Positions 33,284 through 42,702 of a stretch of 64,000 nucleotides of DNA are shown here, piece after piece. The stretch is from CAIYUC01 sp963682005 (GTDB lineage Bacteria > Bacteroidota > Bacteroidia > Bacteroidales > FEN-979). Numbering within the stretch: position 1 is the stretch's first letter; each line of letters starts with the position of its first letter. Both the position numbers and the translations under genes were made by a program. The DNA lies in assembly GCA_963682005.1 (NCBI GenBank), contig OY820914.1, forward strand, positions 1,116,001 through 1,180,000, written 5' to 3'. The notes beneath the pieces were generated by a model that was not told the origin of the DNA, made no database searches, and worked only from the letters and a program-made list of their open reading frames with translations.

Positions 33284-33472
33284 ATGTTTTGGATCAACCA
33301 ATAATGCTCTTCATTCTTAATATTCAAGGTTGTTTAATGGTTTCGTTCTTCATAATCATCTTTTTTCAATATTATCTCTTATACATAGTCTCATTGTGTT
33401 GTTTTAATTAACCGTTCTTTGAAGGTCTCATTTTATCTCCTCTTTTCTAATTGATATCATTGCTTGATACCA

Positions 33473-34729
33473 TTACTTGCTAAGGGGTAATACTTCCTCA
33501 TTCCCAGATCCAAAGCCCCAATTGATCCCGATTTGCGAGATCAGGTTGTTGGCGTCCCCGAAATTTCTGCCAAAGGCGCCGGTCAGATAAAGGGATTCGG
33601 TTATTTTATACTTCACAAGGCCGGATGCCCTGAACGTATGGTCGTTTACTTCTGTAAAATTGTAACGATAGAGGTATTCACCTGAAATGATCAGGCGGTC
33701 GAACTCCAGTTCCAGTTTGCCTCCACTGTCGAACAGATCCTGCCGGGTGATCGTATTGGCATCGTTCAGCAGCCGCCCCGACAGGTATCTTCCTGAAAGG
33801 TAAAAGCTCAAATAGCTCTTTTTCTCTTTTTTACTATCCGACAGCGGGAGCGAAAGATCAAAATTGAGCCATGCGCCGAACCGGTCTAGTTGGTTAGAAG
33901 CAAAATCATTATTGTTGAATGACCAGTTGATGGCTGCAGCGCCATCAATGGCAAAAACTGGCTTTCTTGAGAGGACGTTCCGGATGTTATCCTCCAGGCT
34001 GACCATGACCGGATCGGTGGATGCAGCATTGATCAGGACAAAGCATACCTGTTTCAACGAATCCATGGCGACCGTTTGGATCTTTAGTGAATCTTCAAGT
34101 ACGTATCTTTTCAACGGATCCTGAAGCGTCAACAACCTTGTTTTCAGTTTATTTATCAGCTCTTTTTTCACCTCGATCTGGATTTTAGATTGGCTGTAAA
34201 CATTCCTGTGCTCCCTCAGCCGGGAGGCCAGACTTTGATCCAATTCAACAAGATAATTTCGGTCCTTTGATGACATAACCTTGAAAAGGGTGGTTCGCAA
34301 TCCGAAAGAGAGATTGCTTGTTTTGGGGACCAACGTATCCTGTGCCGGCTTGTTCAGGAAGGCAAGTGATACCGCTGTCATTTTCATCGATGCAAAGGGA
34401 TGTTGCTTATCTCCGGTCTTATTGAGTCCGTAATATTTATAGGAAGTGAATCCCGGATGCTTCAGGAACCAGAACGGCGTGAACTCCACTGCATAATTTT
34501 CCGGTATCCCGTTGTTTTCCGCGAAGGAATTGATGATGCTCATTACAAAAGCCTTGGATGTGGCAGGCTGTTCAATGGAAGTAGGCGCTGCATCGAGCAG
34601 GATAAAAGCCGGTGAACTGGGAGCCTGCAGGTCTTTTAAACTGATCTCTTTCGGATCATTGATCTGGGCGTTTGCCATGAAAGCTCCAAGGCTGATAAAG
34701 AAAAAGAAGAAGAATGCCCTGTTTCTCAT
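33473..34729 (-). CDS. outer-membrane beta-barrel protein of a three-gene envelope module
   Basis: 418 residues. The signal peptide MRNRAFFFFFFISLGAFMANAQ has six Phe in a row. The middle part is helical (VYSQSKIQIEVKKELINKLK), and the last ~150 residues show alternating strands (AAINWSFNN, FGAWLNFDLSLPLS, SYLSFYLSGRYLSG, LIISGEYLYRYNF, FRASGLVKYKI, SLYLTGAFGRNF) ending in a GINWGFGSG strand, so an outer-membrane barrel is likely. The gene starts one base after the stop of the preceding one. Composition is GC-richer than the genes on either side. No known family. Confidence 0.72.
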   Translation of the reverse strand: MRNRAFFFFFFISLGAFMANAQINDPKEISLKDLQAPSSPAFILLDAAPTSIEQPATSKAFVMSIINSFAENNGIPENYAVEFTPFWFLKHPGFTSYKYYGLNKTGDKQHPFASMKMTAVSLAFLNKPAQDTLVPKTSNLSFGLRTTLFKVMSSKDRNYLVELDQSLASRLREHRNVYSQSKIQIEVKKELINKLKTRLLTLQDPLKRYVLEDSLKIQTVAMDSLKQVCFVLINAASTDPVMVSLEDNIRNVLSRKPVFAIDGAAAINWSFNNNDFASNQLDRFGAWLNFDLSLPLSDSKKEKKSYLSFYLSGRYLSGRLLNDANTITRQDLFDSGGKLELEFDRLIISGEYLYRYNFTEVNDHTFRASGLVKYKITESLYLTGAFGRNFGDANNLISQIGINWGFGSGNEEVLPLSK

Positions 34730-34730
34730 A

Positions 34731-35171
34731 TTACACCAGATTTATTGATTTGGTAATTGCAACAATTTTCCCGTTTTCACTTATTTCAACATCGCCGTCA
34801 GAAAAATGATAATCCTTTGTACCTGAAAGTCCCCCGGATAAAGTATACGTGATGACAATGTTTTTTATCGCCTGGGGTCGGTTTTGTGGATCAATCGTCC
34901 CCAGGTCGATCATTGAATTCACTATCGTCAACTGGTTCTTTATTTCTTCCGCCAGGCCAATCATCGTCAAAGAAATATTTCCATCCTGCAAGCTTGATTC
35001 TGCAACCTTTCTGCTTGTACCGTCAAGCCTGGCAATATCGACCTGAGTTGATGCAACACCGGCAGTGCCGACATCTACTTTGACGTAGATCTGATTCTGA
35101 TCCATTCCCAATTCATATGAATCCATATCTTTTGATTTTAAAGGGTTACACTTATTTGATTTCTTAATCAT
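34731..35171 (-). CDS. unknown middle protein of the envelope module
   Basis: 146 residues, no signal peptide or membrane helix. Predicted beta-rich with the strands IYVKVDVGTAGVASTQVDIARL and IKNIVITYTLSGGLSGTKDYHF. Its ATG overlaps the stop of the upstream gene by one base (TGATG), so translation is coupled; an ATG at 35126 is an alternative. The even spacing of all three genes suggests a fixed complex. No family recognised. Confidence 0.65.
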   Translation of the reverse strand: MIKKSNKCNPLKSKDMDSYELGMDQNQIYVKVDVGTAGVASTQVDIARLDGTSRKVAESSLQDGNISLTMIGLAEEIKNQLTIVNSMIDLGTIDPQNRPQAIKNIVITYTLSGGLSGTKDYHFSDGDVEISENGKIVAITKSINLV

Positions 35172-35941
35172 CAGACAACTGCATATTGCAGTATCTTGTT
35201 ATTTGTTACAAGTCCTATAACCGGTTCTTCTTTCTTCCCATTTTCAGTCACGAAAATATCAAGGCATTCTCCGATGACATCCATTGCTTTCTTTGCATCG
35301 AGCAGTGTTGCATCCTTTTTTACGAAATTAAAGCCCAGGTCCAGCATGCGGCGGATCTGGGGGGAGGCGGTATTCATCATATCTTCCAGGGTATATTTCC
35401 GGATTGCCTCAACAGAATCCTTATTTACGATTCGTTCTGCTATGAATGCATTAAACGTACTGCGATGGATCATTTTAAAAAGCTTCATGTCATCTGTAAA
35501 GACTGCATAACGATTGTATTCTTTAAATGCAGGATCATCGAGAATGTCAAAAAGGGTCCGTTTGCTGTCTTTGGAATATGTCAAATGAATGATTTTTCCA
35601 ACGGGCAGCATGACTTCTGCGACGTTCATCTTTGCCATTTTTTCCTCCGGAGACAGTTTGTCAATAATGTTCTGGTAGCTTTTCGATGCAGCTTCAAAAT
35701 TCTCACGTGAAAAGAAAAAAACGAGCACGGTTCCGATCCAGGTGCCCCAGAGTGGTAATAATGTCTGACCTACAAATTGAAGTCCTTTTCCTCTATCGGT
35801 AGTGTCATTCCAGTAAAGCACAATAGCAATAATTGCGATTCCGACTGTCCCTAGAAGAATCAATCCGGTTATCCCTATGGCAATTGCTCTACGAGTTTTT
35901 AAATCTTCCCGGTCAAAAGCTTTGGTCGAATTATTTTCCAT
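35171..35941 (-). CDS. membrane protein with cytoplasmic CBS-like domain
   Basis: 256 residues. Two membrane helices (about 18-44 AIGITGLILLGTVGIAIIAI, and 57-75 LLPLWGTWIGTVLVFFF) are followed by a soluble domain (100-256) with CBS-pair features: VAEVMLPVGKIIHL, DPAFKEYNRYAVFTDD, FVKKDATLLDAKKAMD and a closing EPVIGLVTNNKIL. CBS pairs bind adenine nucleotides, so this could be an energy or nucleotide sensor at the inner membrane that heads the module with the 146-residue and barrel proteins. The CBS call is by pattern, not by search. Confidence 0.7.
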   Translation of the reverse strand: MENNSTKAFDREDLKTRRAIAIGITGLILLGTVGIAIIAIVLYWNDTTDRGKGLQFVGQTLLPLWGTWIGTVLVFFFSRENFEAASKSYQNIIDKLSPEEKMAKMNVAEVMLPVGKIIHLTYSKDSKRTLFDILDDPAFKEYNRYAVFTDDMKLFKMIHRSTFNAFIAERIVNKDSVEAIRKYTLEDMMNTASPQIRRMLDLGFNFVKKDATLLDAKKAMDVIGECLDIFVTENGKKEEPVIGLVTNNKILQYAVV

Positions 35942-36574
35942 ATTTCTAAATGTTAATTTTGTTCAGAAAGTCTTAATTTGATCCATTCCCCTACGGTTGA
36001 ATATTTTCCCGTGTTAATACAACCCGTAACGTTGAGTTTTGGGCTTAGGTTCAAACTTCTTTTTATAAAAATTTCCGGCTAAATATAAGGAGGACAATTC
36101 TGTTCCAAAGGTTTATTTTGTATACCAAAAAAGTACACAAATGGGGTATAATTTCTCAGGTAAGAAAATGTGAAGTGTTAAATATCAGGAAAGTATAAAA
36201 ATTCCTATTCACCATTTGGGTGACGAGTTTGGTCACCCAATTTTACAAATTTGACTGATTTAATTTGTTCATAGAAGATTTCATCCGATTTCTCAGCAGT
36301 GTACAGATTCTACGGTTACATCCTCATAATGTCAACTCCTGGTAAAATCTTGTACATAATCTGATCTCCATACATGAGGAGATAGCGAAATAGCAAAAGG
36401 CAAAAATTGTGAAATAATAGAAATGATACTTATCACTTTATGACTCGACAACGCTGAAACTTTGGCACCTTATGACCTTGTGACTATTTAGCTGATAAAC
36501 TGATGAATTGACGAGTTGATGAGTTGTCACTTTGTTGCCTTGTTACTCCGCGACCTTGTGACCCTTTTAGTCCG
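35942..36574. other. intergenic region holding copy A of the dispersed repeat
   Basis: No gene. It holds the dispersed repeat (about 36075-36270) upstream of the envelope module, and a stretch 36430-36575 with repeated words such as TTGTGACC and GATGAATTGACGAGTTGATGAG, a simple-sequence degenerate tandem. Confidence 0.5.
36075..36270. repeat. dispersed intergenic repeat, copy A
   Basis: Contains the blocks CTAAATATAAGGAGGACAAT, TTTATTTTGTATACCAAAAA and the palindrome GGGTGACGAGTTTGGTCACCC. Clearly homologous to 49563-49760 and 57488-57680 and to the partial copy at the right window edge. Confidence 0.8.
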
Positions 36575-38320
36575 TCACTTAAATACAATTTTCCCCGAAT
36601 AACTCTTCTTCCCGTTTGAGAGAATGACGTTGTAAATCCCTTTCGCTTCGGCCTGGATGTTTATTCCGATCCTGTTTCCAAAGATTTCAACCGGCACTTT
36701 CTGAATGAGTTTCCCCTGGCCATCGAAAATGTTCAACGTCAGTTTTTTCTCTCTCCTGAACTCTTCAGGCAGGGTAATGGTGCATTTACCGTCGTTGGGG
36801 TTGGCATAGATGAGAAGCTGATTCTGCTTCGGGATTGATTTGGGCTCAATACCCGTAATTGGCGAACATTCGGCCACAAAAATATCCTCGCCGCCGTAAG
36901 AGGTAAATGTATGAGGCCCTATGTTTATTGAGCCAACAAATGTTCCGGCCCATAAAATATTTCCCGATGGACTGATCCCGAATTTATATAGTGTACCTGT
37001 AGGGTATTGTCTTACACCCTCACAAACCCCATCCGAAGTATACTTTGCAAGGAAAATATCAGACGATGATCCCGAAATTAAGGTATCATTCCCAAAAAAA
37101 GCCTTTCCCTGGAACATACCGGCCAGGTAAACATTACCGGCTCCGTCAGATAATATCCCTCTTCCTTGAGCCATATAGTCGGAGTTCAAATTCCTCGCCC
37201 ATATAAATCCGCCGTTACTGTTATATTTTGCAAGAAAGCAATCATACACGGCTGTACTATCGAAAAGAGTATCATTTTCAAAAATTGCTTTTTTCTGATA
37301 AAAACCTGTGATGTAGATATTGTTTGTGCTATCTGAAGTAAATTGACCGCCACAAAATCCCAGTGGTCTTGCTGCTGGTTTTAGCCATTCTATATACCCA
37401 GCGGTATCAAAGGATGCCAGGTATGAAGATACATACCCTGAATTCTGGATAATTGTGATTGTGTCAATGATAATTGTACTATTGCGGATATTTCCATTCA
37501 CCAGCAATTTATTATTTAAATACAAAAGATTGAAAGGCGGGGCTTCCGTGTACGGAAAATACCCATATGGGCTGTATTCCCTGAATTTGTTTTTCACCCA
37601 TAGGAGGCTTCCATCCGTCGTATATTTTGCCAGGAACCCCCCGGCCGGGATCGTGGTTTCACTAAAAGTCGCCTCTTTTTCATTGCAGCCCGACATATAT
37701 ATGTTCCCTTGTTCGTCATAGGTCAATCCTAAAGCATAATCTTGACCAGATCCTCCTCCGGTTCTCGCCCAGATTAAATTGCCATCCAAGTCCATTTTCA
37801 TTAACAATATCGTTTGTCCACTACCATAGATCACCGAATCCCCTATTGAAATCTGGTTATAAAAATGACCATATCCTAAAATTACATTCCGTATTGTGTC
37901 AATTATACCAGTAATCGATATATATCCTAGTTCAATGCTTATTGAAGGGCCTGCTAACTGTTTTATCCAGACCTCATTGCCATTTGCATCGTATTTTACG
38001 AAATAACATTGATTAAATCCGCCTAAGGTAAGGCTATCGGACCTGAAGTAACATACGTGGCTATGCGTTGAACCGCCGATGTAAACATTGCCATTCCTGT
38101 CTGAACCAATAACTCCTGCGCCCTCTTGTTCGGTACCACCGATTTGGGAGGACCAGTGGCAGTCCTGGGCCACGGAAGTGTAAAAAAGTATAGAAAGCCC
38201 AAAAATTAAGGGGCACACTTTGCGGATGCTCCTGCCGAAAAATGCTTGACGATTGAATCCCAATGAATATCCGCAGATATCATTCATTTTAAAGATTAAG
38301 GATAACGTATACTTTTTCAT
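36575..38320 (-). CDS. SBBP-type beta-propeller T9SS cargo protein
   Basis: 581 residues from ATG 38320, chosen over an earlier start at 38359 that would overlap the neighbour. The signal lies late, around IRKVCPLIFGLSILFYTSVAQ, so the true start may be further in. Repeated blade motifs are seen: GNVYIGGSTHSH, GNIYMSGCN, NNIYITGFYQKKAIFENDTL, GNVYLAGMFQGKAFFGNDTL, each followed by FLAKY...G...W. The last ~80 residues are a T9SS type A sorting domain (LLIYANPNDGKCTITLPEEF to YSGKIVFK). Cell-surface or secreted; ligand unknown. Confidence 0.88.
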   Translation of the reverse strand: MKKYTLSLIFKMNDICGYSLGFNRQAFFGRSIRKVCPLIFGLSILFYTSVAQDCHWSSQIGGTEQEGAGVIGSDRNGNVYIGGSTHSHVCYFRSDSLTLGGFNQCYFVKYDANGNEVWIKQLAGPSISIELGYISITGIIDTIRNVILGYGHFYNQISIGDSVIYGSGQTILLMKMDLDGNLIWARTGGGSGQDYALGLTYDEQGNIYMSGCNEKEATFSETTIPAGGFLAKYTTDGSLLWVKNKFREYSPYGYFPYTEAPPFNLLYLNNKLLVNGNIRNSTIIIDTITIIQNSGYVSSYLASFDTAGYIEWLKPAARPLGFCGGQFTSDSTNNIYITGFYQKKAIFENDTLFDSTAVYDCFLAKYNSNGGFIWARNLNSDYMAQGRGILSDGAGNVYLAGMFQGKAFFGNDTLISGSSSDIFLAKYTSDGVCEGVRQYPTGTLYKFGISPSGNILWAGTFVGSINIGPHTFTSYGGEDIFVAECSPITGIEPKSIPKQNQLLIYANPNDGKCTITLPEEFRREKKLTLNIFDGQGKLIQKVPVEIFGNRIGINIQAEAKGIYNVILSNGKKSYSGKIVFK

Positions 38321-38330
38321 GATATTTGAA

Positions 38331-39659
38331 TTAATATTTGACAACCTTTTTAACCACACAATTCTTTGAGTCCTGAATTAGAATAACATACACCCCAGTT
38401 GTATACTTAGATAGATTCAGGGAAAATGAAACCATATTTTGTTTCAGAGTTTCAAGCAGATTTCCATACTGACTAAAAATCTGACAGATATAATTTTCAT
38501 TTCTTATTGTTGTTAAAATTTCAATAGTATAAAGGCCATCTCCGGGGTTAGGATAGATGTTTATGTCAAAATCACCACCCTTTTCGAGAAAGTTAAGTTC
38601 AATTTCTTCGGACAAACCATTATTTTCTTTTACTGAATTTTCAACCAGGTTCGCCGATTTTTCCGGAAAAGCTGCTAACTCTTCGCATGGAAATAAAACA
38701 GGACCTAAATAAAACCAATCCTCAGATCCATTTTCTGCAAAGAATTCCTGGTTTAAATTAATTTCATTCCTGGCAACCCCTTCACAAGTTGTACCCGTAT
38801 GTATTGTGAAATTTTTTAATGTTAATTTGTTGGAAGACCGGTAAATACATGGCATCCCGGGAAAAATAGCCCCACTGACAGTTTCATCGAAACCCAGATT
38901 TACTTTGTCCAAGAGTACAGGTTCAACCATAGCATTTGTAACAATAAAAGAAATGTCATCTGTCTCATCAATTTGGTGTCCGTAATATTTACGGGAACAT
39001 CCTGGCGCCGATATCATTAATTTATAAATAGTATTAAGAGCAGGTGGATTGATCATATCCCAATTATGGGGAATTATCCTGAATTTTCCATTTTCTCCTG
39101 TATTATCTATATCACCAGAATAGGTATAATGGACATCATATAATTTTTGAAGTTCGCCAGATAGATCTATATAATCATATATGCAAGTCACCCCTTGCAC
39201 AAAAGCATCATTTATAGGATTACCATCAGTATCATAAACATGCCCAATAACCCAGTTCTGGACGGGAGCAGTGGTATTGATTTCATGGTTAAATGGATCA
39301 TAATAGTTATCCGGTTTTTCACACAGAGTTTTAGGGGGAGGGATAAATTCTTTAAATACTTGTGCTACAGGTTTCTCTCTAACATTTGGAAGTGCTCCGG
39401 CTGTAATAACACCCCACCATCTCCCACTCCACGAGTTATTTATTCCATAATCCTCATAGTCCCACCAAGCATATCCACTTCCATTGTTTTTCCAAACATC
39501 ATACAGAGACTCACTCGCATACTGTTTTTGCTCCAATTCTGTACCATGGTTATTATTGCTGTTTTGATCAACATAATCGTTTGCTGAAAATCCTGTTTCT
39601 CCAATAATCCATGGGAGAGATAGATTATTTTGAAACCAATAATAACGTCCTTTTAATCT
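38331..39659 (-). pseudogene. C-terminal part of a GH5-like T9SS glycosidase gene split by two IS1380 elements
   Basis: In-frame coding sequence begins right at the IS edge (NRLKGRYYWFQNNLSLPW) and includes IIGETGFSA, a likely catalytic nucleophile Glu strand, then YAWWDYEDYG. A carboxypeptidase-regulatory-like domain (VIGHVYDTDGNPINDAFVQG) and a T9SS sorting domain (INIYPNPGDGLYTIEIL ... VVKKVVKY) follow. Rejoined with the middle and N-terminal parts, the gene is 2,349 bp and encodes 782 residues without a stop. Any product of this fragment would need a TTG start and lacks a signal peptide. Confidence 0.88.
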
Positions 39660-39664
39660 ATTAA

Positions 39665-41089
39665 CCTGATTAATTCATTAGAAACATTTTCTTCAACAAA
39701 AACTTCGATTTGGGCGTGATATTTTCAATTTTTTGAAACAACCCGTCGAAAAAGGCCCTTCGTCGATCATTCACTGACATCACTAAAGTCGTTTTTCTGC
39801 TATGTCTGACAAGGTAACTCGCTATTGCAATGCATTGGAACTTCAGGGTTGCCAAAGTCGGATCATGCTTGGAATTTATCAAAGCGATCTTGTATAGACT
39901 CATCAGATTATACGCTACACATACCCAGCGAAAGGCTGCTTCGGTGGCACCAAAATCTTCACAGCAAAAACCGTCAAGGCCGTAACTCTCTTTCAGTTCT
40001 CTGATTTGAGTTTCAGCTTCGGCCCTATGGCGGTAGAGTTCCCAGATAAGGGGATCGGCCAGTTCCAGATTCGTTACGAACGCCGAATAGAGGTAGTTGG
40101 AAAACTCATCGTATTCCTCAAACAAAGACTTGCCGCCGCAGTTTTGATATTTGCTTTTGCTTTTTCGGACAACCACTACCCTGCGGGCATGATCCCAACC
40201 CGTTAACTTGCATTCAATGGAACACATGTCTATTCCGTCGGAATACGAAACCCAGCTATCCGCTTCGAAGATGTTCCGGACCAAGCCTGCATACATTTTT
40301 GCTGCAACAATATACTTCAGTTCGTTTTCCTCGAGAATGTCCAACGTTGTTTCACTAAAGAAGCCACTGTCTGCTCTGACCAATCCTATGTTCGATTTGT
40401 CCAGGGTTTTAAGCAACATCGTGATAAAATCTTTGATGTCTGTACTGCTGACGCTGTCGCCAGTGCGCATCCATGACTGTATTACCATTTTGGCTTCATC
40501 TGCAAAAGCGATTAAAGGATGATGAGAACCACGACCTGGCTTTCTTGGATTATAGCCCACTTCAACACCTTCCTGATTGCCGTAACGGGTAATGACAGTA
40601 GAATCGATATCCACTGTGTGGTATTTTACCTTGAGTTTGGTAAACCACCAACGGTTAAGTTCGATAAAAACCTCATCGTTTAACTCGACATCAAACTTTT
40701 TAAAAAATCGGCTAAACGTGCTTTCACTTGCCATTCCTTTAGACCAACCAAACATCTCGCTGACTACTTTATCGTGTCTAAGCAGTCCGGCATGGGCCAA
40801 ACGGCGTGCTCCAAGGATAACACTGACCAGAAAACCCTCGATGATATCCACGGGATCATATCCCCTGTTAGAGCCTGGCTGAGGCAATGGCAACGAGGAG
40901 ATCACATCCTGAAGTCCGCTGTTCTGATAGAAGTTCTTTACGGTTGTCAGACCTCCGAATGGAGTGATCGGGCGATCGGTGTACCTGATGTCAAAATCTG
41001 CATCCATCGGGTGTTAGTTGAAATGAACGGTGAAGTTAGTGAAATCAGGCATAAGAGAAAAATGTTGTATTTTTATTGAATAGATCAGG
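39665..41089 (-). mobile_element. IS1380 family element, copy 1
   Basis: 1,425 bp. Terminal inverted repeats CCTGATTAATTC / GAATAGATCAGG. Target duplication ATTAA at 39660-39664 and 41090-41094. Nearly identical to copy 2; a handful of single-base differences are visible. Removal restores the frame ...NIINRLKG... of the host gene. Confidence 0.94.
39670..41007 (-). CDS. IS1380 family transposase, copy 1
   Basis: 445 residues starting MDADFDIRYTDRPITPFGG, a typical IS1380 N-terminus. DDE candidates: VDIDSTVITRYG, VRADSGFFS, and E in HRAEAETQIRELK. Stop is 5 bases from the element end. Differs from copy 2 by Met/Lys near the C-terminus (KKMFLMN versus KKKFLMN). Intact. Confidence 0.94.
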   Translation of the reverse strand: MDADFDIRYTDRPITPFGGLTTVKNFYQNSGLQDVISSLPLPQPGSNRGYDPVDIIEGFLVSVILGARRLAHAGLLRHDKVVSEMFGWSKGMASESTFSRFFKKFDVELNDEVFIELNRWWFTKLKVKYHTVDIDSTVITRYGNQEGVEVGYNPRKPGRGSHHPLIAFADEAKMVIQSWMRTGDSVSSTDIKDFITMLLKTLDKSNIGLVRADSGFFSETTLDILEENELKYIVAAKMYAGLVRNIFEADSWVSYSDGIDMCSIECKLTGWDHARRVVVVRKSKSKYQNCGGKSLFEEYDEFSNYLYSAFVTNLELADPLIWELYRHRAEAETQIRELKESYGLDGFCCEDFGATEAAFRWVCVAYNLMSLYKIALINSKHDPTLATLKFQCIAIASYLVRHSRKTTLVMSVNDRRRAFFDGLFQKIENITPKSKFLLKKMFLMN

Positions 41090-41094
41090 ATTAA

Positions 41095-41267
41095 TTATAT
41101 TGGGTAAATTATTAGGAGGCCAATTATTAGATGGTTGCTCGAATTCTGGGACTTCAGGGTATAAATGAACGGAATAAAAATCCAAGGTTAAAACATCCGG
41201 ATCAAAATCAAAAATATCCTTATCGGCAAATCCGCCGGTTGTTATAAGATGGTGTTCATCGTTTCCC
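41095..41267 (-). pseudogene. middle fragment of the GH5-like gene between two IS1380 copies
   Basis: The frame reads GNDEHHLITTGGFADKDI, then FDFDPDVLTLDFYSVHLYP, a barrel-strand pattern of GH5-like TIM barrels. It joins in frame to both neighbours once each IS and one 5-bp duplication are removed. Bounded by the duplications ATTAA on the left and TTTAT on the right. Confidence 0.88.
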
Positions 41268-41272
41268 TTTAT

Positions 41273-42697
41273 CCTGATTAATTCATTAGAAACTTTTTCT
41301 TCAACAAAAATTTCGATTTGGGCGTGATATTTTCAATTTTTTGAAACAACCCGTCGAAAAAGGCCCTTCGTCGATCATTCACTGACATCACTAAAGTCGT
41401 TTTTCTGCTATGTCTGACAAGGTAACTCGCTATTGCAATGCATTGGAACTTCAGGGTTGCCAAAGTCGGATCATGCTTGGAATTTATCAAAGCGATCTTG
41501 TATAGACTCATCAGATTATACGCTACACATACCCAGCGAAAGGCTGCTTCGGTGGCACCAAAATCTTCACAGCAAAAACCGTCAAGGCCGTAACTCTCTT
41601 TCAGTTCTCTGATTTGAGTTTCAGCTTCGGCCCTATGGCGGTAGAGTTCCCAGATAAGGGGATCGGCCAGTTCCAGATTCGTTACGAACGCCGAATAGAG
41701 GTAGTTGGAAAACTCATCGTATTCCTCAAACAAAGACTTGCCGCCGCAGTTTTGATATTTGCTTTTGCTTTTTCGGACAACCACTACCCTGCGGGCATGA
41801 TCCCAACCCGTTAACTTGCATTCAATGGAACACATGTCTATTCCGTCGGAATACGAAACCCAGCTATCCGCTTCGAAGATGTTCCGGACCAAGCCTGCAT
41901 ACATTTTTGCTGCAACAATATACTTCAGTTCGTTTTCCTCGAGAATGTCCAACGTTGTTTCACTAAAGAAGCCACTGTCTGCTCTGACCAATCCTATGTT
42001 CGATTTGTCCAGGGTTTTAAGCAACATCGTGATAAAATCTTTGATGTCTGTACTGCTGACGCTGTCGCCAGTGCGCATCCATGACTGTATTACCATTTTG
42101 GCTTCATCTGCAAAAGCGATTAAAGGATGATGAGAACCACGACCTGGCTTTCTTGGATTATAGCCCACTTCAACACCTTCCTGATTGCCGTAACGGGTAA
42201 TGACAGTAGAATCGATATCCACTGTGTGGTATTTTACCTTGAGTTTGGTAAACCACCAACGGTTAAGTTCGATAAAAACCTCATCGTTTAACTCGACATC
42301 AAACTTTTTAAAAAATCGGCTAAACGTGCTTTCACTTGCCATTCCTTTAGACCAACCAAACATCTCGCTGACTACTTTATCGTGTCTAAGCAGTCCGGCA
42401 TGGGCCAAACGGCGTGCTCCAAGGATAACACTGACCAGAAAACCTTCGATGATATCCACGGGATCATATCCCCTGTTAGAGCCTGGCTGAGGCAATGGTA
42501 ACGAGGAGATCACGTCCTGAAGTCCGCTGTTCTGATAGAAGTTCTTTACGGTTGTCAGACCTCCGAATGGAGTGATCGGACGATCGGTGTACCTGATGTC
42601 AAAATCTGCATCCATCGGGTGTTAGTTGAAATGAACGGTGAAGTTAGTGAAATCAGGCATAAGAGAAAAATGTTGTACTTTTATTGAATTGATCAGG
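41273..42697 (-). mobile_element. IS1380 family element, copy 2
   Basis: 1,425 bp, same orientation as copy 1. Inverted repeats CCTGATTAATTC / GAATTGATCAGG. Target duplication TTTAT at 41268-41272 and 42698-42702. Different duplications show two separate insertions rather than one duplicated block. Confidence 0.94.
41278..42615 (-). CDS. IS1380 family transposase, copy 2
   Basis: 445 residues with the same catalytic motifs as copy 1 (VDIDSTVITRYG, VRADSGFFS, AEAETQIREL). One residue differs, near the C-terminus. Intact; either copy could supply transposase for both. Confidence 0.94.
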   Translation of the reverse strand: MDADFDIRYTDRPITPFGGLTTVKNFYQNSGLQDVISSLPLPQPGSNRGYDPVDIIEGFLVSVILGARRLAHAGLLRHDKVVSEMFGWSKGMASESTFSRFFKKFDVELNDEVFIELNRWWFTKLKVKYHTVDIDSTVITRYGNQEGVEVGYNPRKPGRGSHHPLIAFADEAKMVIQSWMRTGDSVSSTDIKDFITMLLKTLDKSNIGLVRADSGFFSETTLDILEENELKYIVAAKMYAGLVRNIFEADSWVSYSDGIDMCSIECKLTGWDHARRVVVVRKSKSKYQNCGGKSLFEEYDEFSNYLYSAFVTNLELADPLIWELYRHRAEAETQIRELKESYGLDGFCCEDFGATEAAFRWVCVAYNLMSLYKIALINSKHDPTLATLKFQCIAIASYLVRHSRKTTLVMSVNDRRRAFFDGLFQKIENITPKSKFLLKKKFLMN

Positions 42698-42702
42698 TTT
42701 AT

